Position numbers and translations under genes: made by a program. This document shows positions 59,229-64,000 of a stretch of 64,000 nucleotides of DNA, piece by piece (position 1 is the first letter of the stretch; the number at the start of each line of letters is the position of its first letter). The notes under the pieces were generated by a model. The model was not told where the DNA came from. It worked only from the letters and a program-made list of their open reading frames with translations, and ran no database searches. Source of the stretch: Margaritifera margaritifera (lineage: Eukaryota > Mollusca > Bivalvia > Unionida > Margaritiferidae); NCBI GenBank assembly GCA_029931535.1, contig JAQPZY010001536.1, forward strand, positions 1 through 64,000. Reading direction: 5' to 3'.

Positions 59229-59466
59229 ATATAAATCATTAGTATTGGCAACTACATTTCTCAGTAACGTATAAATCATTAGTATTGGCAACTACATTTC
59301 TCAGTAACGTATAAATCATTAGTATTGGCAACTACATTTCTCAGTAACGTATAAATAATTAGTATTGGCAACTACATTTCTCAGTAACGTATAAATCATT
59401 AGTGTTGGCAACTACATTTCTCAGTAACATATAAATCATTAGTATTGGCAACTACATTTCTCAGTT
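59229..59466. repeat. 40-bp minisatellite, 6 copies
   Basis: GTATAAATCATTAGTATTGG plus CAACTACATTTCTCAGTAAC start at 59,229, 59,269, 59,309, 59,349, 59,389 and 59,429, with only scattered single-base changes. No unique spacers, so not CRISPR. Confidence 0.97.
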
Positions 59467-60039
59467 TTATCAAGAAGAGCATAATGAATCTTAAAACGGC
59501 TTCATTAGAGGAACACATACCTACCAAACCACAGTTTTGTGAGCCCCTTCGTCCTAATCGGATATTTCCCCCACATATTTTCTCACATTGTGTGTTATGC
59601 CATTGTAATGCGATGACATTGTTAGACGTGGGGAGATTATTATCTGTGTTAAGCTAAGAAACAGGTATTAACAGGAAATTAATGTATATGACCTTATTAG
59701 TAAATCGGTAAAATCAACTATCTAGATCAGGGGTACACAATATACGGCCCGCCGACAAATGTTTGTGCGGTCCGCAGCCCGTGTCCTTACTAGACGCATG
59801 TGTATTTATGCTTTATTACAGACACAAAACTTTCGCTTTCCGGCCCGCTTAGGTCCAATCAAGATCGATAATGGCCAATGTAAACGCATGAGTTGTGCAC
59901 TACTTGTGCTGATGTATTGCGAAGATATGTGCTTAGTTATTATGATGTGCATATGAAATGGCAGTAAAAAGGTACAGATATTAACATATATCGACATATT
60001 TTCACAACTTTGTTACGTTATACTAAGTTAGTATACAAA
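59467..60039. other. non-coding stretch
   Basis: No supported features. Confidence 0.4.
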
Positions 60040-60390
60040 CATTTTATAGATACCTGGAAACAATACAATTGTAATTGCTTCTTACGTCTGCATGACGATA
60101 CATACTCAACTTTTCTTTCTTGTCCTTCTTTTGGATGTGATCATGATATACCTGATGATGATGATCGTGTTGGTGGTGGTTGTGATGACGACGACGACGA
60201 TGATGATGACGATGATGTTATTGTGATGAAGAAAAGGAGAGCCAAGGAAGCAAGAAACTCCCACCCACCCCTTAGTGGTTACAATCTTAGGGGGAAGGCT
60301 CTGACATTGTTAAGATATCATTCCCTTTCGGTTTTATTTAAGTTTTCGGCTAAATGCGTCTGTATATTTATTTATACGTCTTTGTTTTTG
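60040..60390 (+). repeat. dispersed repeat with GAT/GAC triplet core, copy 2
   Basis: Homologous to the minus-strand segment 19,135-19,520 over its full length, including TTGTAATTGCTTCTTACGTC and AAACTC.C.C.CCACCC after the triplet tract. The triplet tract encodes poly-Asp in a 137-codon frame. Confidence 0.6.
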
Positions 60391-60408
60391 GTGAATACAA
60401 TTAACATT

Positions 60409-60521
60409 TTTGAACCGGATTAAATGTTCAGACGAATGTCTGCTTCCAGGAGCCGCGATTCAAATTTTTGAACCAGATTTAATGTCCACGTAAAATGTTG
60501 TGTTTCCAGGAGCCGCGGTCG
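60409..60521. repeat. ~57-bp duplication at SINE 5' boundary
   Basis: TTGAACC.GATT.AATGT to CCAGGAGCCGCG occurs at 60,409-60,461 and 60,467-60,521. The second copy runs into the SINE, so part of the SINE 5' end is duplicated with its flank. Confidence 0.65.
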
Positions 60522-60714
60522 TTCAGTGGTTAGCATGCCAGACTCGCGACCAAAACGGTTAGGGTTCGTATCCTACCATCAGATCAGACAGGGTCGGTTA
60601 CTCTGTTGTATCCTTGGGCAAGGCACTTTCGTCAAATTGCTTCTGCACTAAATAACCTTCTTGTGTTGCTTTGCCGTAAAATACCAAACCAAACCAAACC
60701 AAACCAAACCAAAC
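60503..60714 (+). mobile_element. tRNA-derived SINE, (ACCAA)n tail
   Basis: A box TCGTTCAGTGGTTAGCATG, B box GGGTTCGTATCC, core TATCCTTGGGCAAGGCACTT, then TTGCCGTAAAATA and six ACCAA-type tail units. TGTTGTG at 60,496-60,502 and 60,715-60,721 is a candidate target duplication. Confidence 0.9.
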
Positions 60715-60721
60715 TGTTGTG

Positions 60722-61225
60722 CACGTTTGCTTACATTAATGATTCGTGATTAAAATCATGCAAGCAAGCAACTAAACAAAATGCAACAGGATAAAAAAGC
60801 TATCATTTTTACCTGTTTATGAAAGATTTAGGATCGATAAGGCTATTAAACTCTTTCGAGATTTACATAAATTATATCGAAACATTTCATATGGGGTCCT
60901 TAAAAGTGTTTGATGTCAATATTTATTTCTTTTAAACATGAATCTCCTCTAAATTCCGCTCAACTGCATTGCCAAGGATACGCCCAGTTGACACAATAAA
61001 CCTTAAGTCGTTTGAAATATAAATGAAGTTAAAAAGCCTGTCCTGGAATGCACAAAGCGACGTCTCCACCTTTTATCATCACATAATTCTAAAAACAAAA
61101 CCGAAAAACGTTTGTGATAAGCAGGCACATGTTTTTGTGGTATTATTTTTATTTTAGACAAGAGTCCACTGAAGTGACTGACGCTCCACTGGCCGATAAG
61201 ATAAGCCAGGAATTCATGATACGTC
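60722..61225. other. non-coding stretch
   Basis: No supported features. Confidence 0.4.
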
Positions 61226-61266
61226 GAGAGAGAGAAAGAGAGAGAGAGAGAGCGGGGGGGGGGGGG
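61226..61266. repeat. (GA)n with poly-G
   Basis: GA units with one A interruption followed by a 13-base G run. Confidence 0.95.
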
Positions 61267-61900
61267 TTATAAGATCTATATAAAGTAGTTCATTCTTCTT
61301 TAGGACCACAAAATGATTAAAGCATTGTGAATACATGCCAATTAATTGGCACCATACACAGTAATAAATATATAAATGATAAATGAATGAATACTTTGCC
61401 TTCAGGACGCTGTCTTCATTTAACACAAATTAGAGACGTAGCTTTTTTAAAAAGTAGAGATTTGACTCCTAACTGTTCATTCTAGAATACATTCTGCATT
61501 TGACTTAATTTTCATTTTGCTTATCAATGAGCTATTTTATTAAACAGAAGAGAGAGCAAAACTAAATATAGACATGAAAGCCATAGAATGTAGAAGCTGG
61601 ATCCCAGATGACAGAACAAATGTTTTTCAGGGTTCTACCACTGGAATTAAATTGAACATAGTGTAAAATATCACATTTTACAAAAGAAGCTTATTGCAAA
61701 AAAAGGAAATGTAATGGTAAATTGTCAACAGCTAGATCTTCACAAGAACAAAAAACCTGGAATAAGAAAATCAATGTGCAAGTTCACAACATTGCAATAC
61801 TGTTAAATCACTTAAATCTGTCCATGGTACAGCTACTGTAGGCATATAAGCATGTGAATAAGCTAGAGAAGTCCCAAACCTATCGATAATCCCAACCCCA
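61267..61900. other. non-coding stretch
   Basis: No supported features. Confidence 0.4.
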
Positions 61901-61916
61901 AATCAATGGAGCTTTT

Positions 61917-62830
61917 CAAGATGTCTGCTGTGGCAGCCATATTGGATGTCAGATCTGCACCATGTTCATTTAGGACCAGTTAGAAATCATGAGAAGTCTT
62001 TTGATGAAAACCCAATGTCGATATGACCATCCATCTAGGAGGAGTAGCAATAAGAAGATTTTCAAAATTACCATCAATGCGGCCATATTGAAGGTCAGAT
62101 AAGCACCATTTTCATTTAGGACCAACTAGAAGTCATAAGAAGTTTTCTGGTGGAAACCCCTTGTCTATATGACTTTTCGTCTATAAGGAGTAGTGATAAC
62201 AAGATTTTCAAGATGGCTGCCGTAGTGGCCATATTAGTCGTTAGATTGGCACCATTGTCACTGACTAGGTATCATAAGAAGTATTCCGGTGAAGACCCCA
62301 TGTTAATATGACTTTCCGTTCGTGAGGAATAGCGATAAAAAGATATTTAAGATGGCTGCCATGACAGCCACATTTGATGTCAGATTGGCACCATTTTCAT
62401 TCGGGACTAATTAGATATCATAAAAAGTCTTTTTGTGAAAACCTCATGTTGATATGATCATTTATTCAAGAGGAGTAGCGATACCAAGATTGTTAAGACG
62501 GCCGCTGTGGCAGGCATATTGGATGTCCGAGCGGCACCATTTTCATTTAGGACCAACTAGATATTGTAAAAAGTCTTGTGGTCAAAACTCCATGCTAGTA
62601 TGGCTTTCCATTCAGGACGAGTAGCTATCACAAGATTTTAAAGATGGCCGCTGTGACGACCATATTAGATGTCCGTTTTCATTTAAGACTAATTAGACCA
62701 ATGGATAAATATGTTTAAAATTTCATGCCAATCCTTGAAGTAGTTCAGGAGTAGTAGCGATAACAAACTTGCGCTAACGGACGGACGGATGAAGGACAGG
62801 TAATATGCCAGCCATTAGCTCTTCTGGTCT
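61917..62830 (+). repeat. 146-bp tandem array with conserved terminus
   Basis: Units start at 61,917, 62,063, 62,209, 62,348, 62,494 and 62,640 (periods 146, 146, 139, 146, 146). Each carries CAAGATGGC.GC, CATATTGGATGTCAGA, CACCATTTTCATTTAGGACC, GTGAAAACCCCATGT and GGAGTAGCGATAACAAGATT. The last unit is partial and followed by a terminal segment (GCTAACGGACGGACGGATG and, separately, CTTCTGGTCTA at 62,820-62,830). The same terminus opens the inverted copy at 16,141. Confidence 0.85.
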
Positions 62831-63552
62831 AAGGCCAATAGAACTAAACAACCGGAATATATTTCCGACGTTTGTTTTCGCATCCGAATGTTTGTTCAGG
62901 CATAATATAAAGTTTTTTCCCATGATCAAAACCATACAACATCTGCATCAAACTTGTGAAAGGCTAATGCATTTATTTCAAATGTGTGTAGCCAAAAAAG
63001 AGATTTTTATAACTCCGTCAATTTTGTGGATATTTTGGTTTAGTTAAATGGTCTTTGAGATTATAATATTTCCATAGTTTGATGTTTGTACTCCTTTGAT
63101 TATATTTTGTGCACCTGTCATTTTGTTGACTTGTTTTATCTGACGTTCTGTTTTTAACTTGTTTTTTTTTTTTCTTTATCACCAAAAAACCTAAACTTAT
63201 TACCTAAAGTTATTTTTGTAATCTTTGTTTCTGTGCGTTTAATATGTCTTAGATGAAGTTCAGACACTTTTTTTAAGCTTCTGACATACAGATAACAATC
63301 GCAGTTGTTGCTTAATCTTGCAATCACGAGCAGCAATTAAGCTTGATCATCAACTAATTATTTGGTATATACTCGGCTTCAATCAACCAATCATCAAATT
63401 GGATAGATTCTCAGGCTCAGGAAAAGTAACCCTATTTATATGTTGCATTTATAGCTGTGTAGAAAGCCAATCAATGTTTACAATAACTCTCGCATAATTG
63501 GAGTTTGGATTTCAAATATCAATTTTAAAAAAAGCTCTAACTTTGTTTTTCT
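62831..63552. other. non-coding stretch
   Basis: No supported features. Confidence 0.4.
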
Positions 63553-63867
63553 TCTCTTTTATCAGCTAAACAAACTATAATTGTCCAAACCCTAAACGAC
63601 TTGCATATTCAAGAATGGAATAAAAAGTCAGAACAAGTTATTACGGTAGAGAAAGGACATTGATAAAATATACCACGTCCTGACAATAAATGTACTCTTT
63701 GTGAGAAATACGAAATTGGCCATAAATATCACTATTTGTCCATCTGTCCATTCTTTTCAAGTGAAAGATCTCAACTTTTGAAACTTTATTTTTATATCAG
63801 ACCATATACTGTAAAATATATATTTTTTTTTAAACCGATTCAACGGAAAATGTGTCCACACTGGTAA
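63553..63867 (+). pseudogene. C-terminal end of a LINE ORF2
   Basis: One frame contains IVQTLNDLHIQEWNKKSEQ (63,575-63,630) and VEKGH, then two adjacent stops (TGA TAA, 63,661-63,666). It continues NIPRPDNKCTLCEKYEIGHK, YHYLSICPFFSSERSQLL and YIRPYTVKYIFFFK to a stop at 63,865. The C-x2-C-x6-H-x3-H-x4-C cluster (63,691-63,747) is the zinc-binding region that follows RT in many LINE ORF2 proteins. RT itself is absent: the two upstream segments are closer together than in a full element, so an internal deletion is likely. The copy continues toward the window edge. Confidence 0.7.
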
Positions 63868-64000
63868 AATTATAAAAATACGTGAAAATCATAATGAAGA
63901 AATTTCCACAATTGATACTATAGTAATAGCGATATCTCACAAATTTAGGAACACTTTGTTTTTGCCATACATTCAAATGTCATTTTAACTCGTCAAAAAA

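Noticed and set aside
59229..59466. CRISPR-like regular 40-bp repeats
   Set aside because: Repeats abut directly with no unique spacers and the DNA is eukaryotic. It is a minisatellite.
60010..60423. Acidic poly-Asp protein gene
   Set aside because: Homology with 19.1-19.5 kb continues across a frame change upstream of the triplet tract, so a non-coding dispersed repeat is the better reading.

Overview
The window looks like nuclear DNA from an invertebrate animal, most likely a lophotrochozoan and probably a bivalve mollusc. The reasons are AT-rich sequence with long TA, GT and CT microsatellites, tRNA-derived SINEs with (ACCAA)n tails, several tandem-repeat families shared between distant parts of the window, and decayed LINE and Ty3/gypsy elements. 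I see no operons, ribosome binding sites, rRNA, functional tRNA or CRISPR array. The phylum is an inference from repeat style, not from a host gene.

No intact host gene is recognisable. Most long open frames are antisense shadows of retroelements or read-through of simple repeats.

Layout. 1-16 kb is mostly AT-rich non-coding DNA, possibly intronic. It holds a hairpin MITE (10,141-10,356), an array of shrinking units (9.04-9.83 kb), a copy of a ~145-bp tandem family (7.5-7.8 kb) and a degenerate array of palindromic TTCATGAA-like motifs (14.8-15.9 kb). 16-24 kb carries a truncated copy of a 146-bp tandem family, an 88-codon coding remnant with one stop, a near-perfect ~150-bp hairpin, and minisatellites of 30, 44 and 44 bp. 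24-29 kb is LINE debris on the minus strand: a reverse-transcriptase fragment, a zinc-knuckle ORF1 remnant, and two copies of one flanking segment.

30-39.5 kb is the most unusual part. A cluster of decayed, partly duplicated small coding units that I do not recognise (30.4-31.8 and 36.9-39.5 kb) is interrupted by a dead Ty3/gypsy element (31.85-36.84 kb). Its pol gene has integrase before reverse transcriptase, the Gmr1-type order.

39.5-50 kb is microsatellite-rich, with a 471-bp element with 16-bp perfect terminal inverted repeats (41,161-41,631) and an RNase H-bearing LINE relic (46.3-48.2 kb) in which a microsatellite sits where the first catalytic motif should be. 49-64 kb holds at least six SINE copies, a diverged direct duplication (51.3-52.2 and 55.6-56.6 kb), a Penelope-like hairpin signature, the better 146-bp array (61.9-62.8 kb) and the 3' coding end of another LINE at the right edge.

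The genes do not form a working pathway. The window records nested insertion, tandem amplification and decay.
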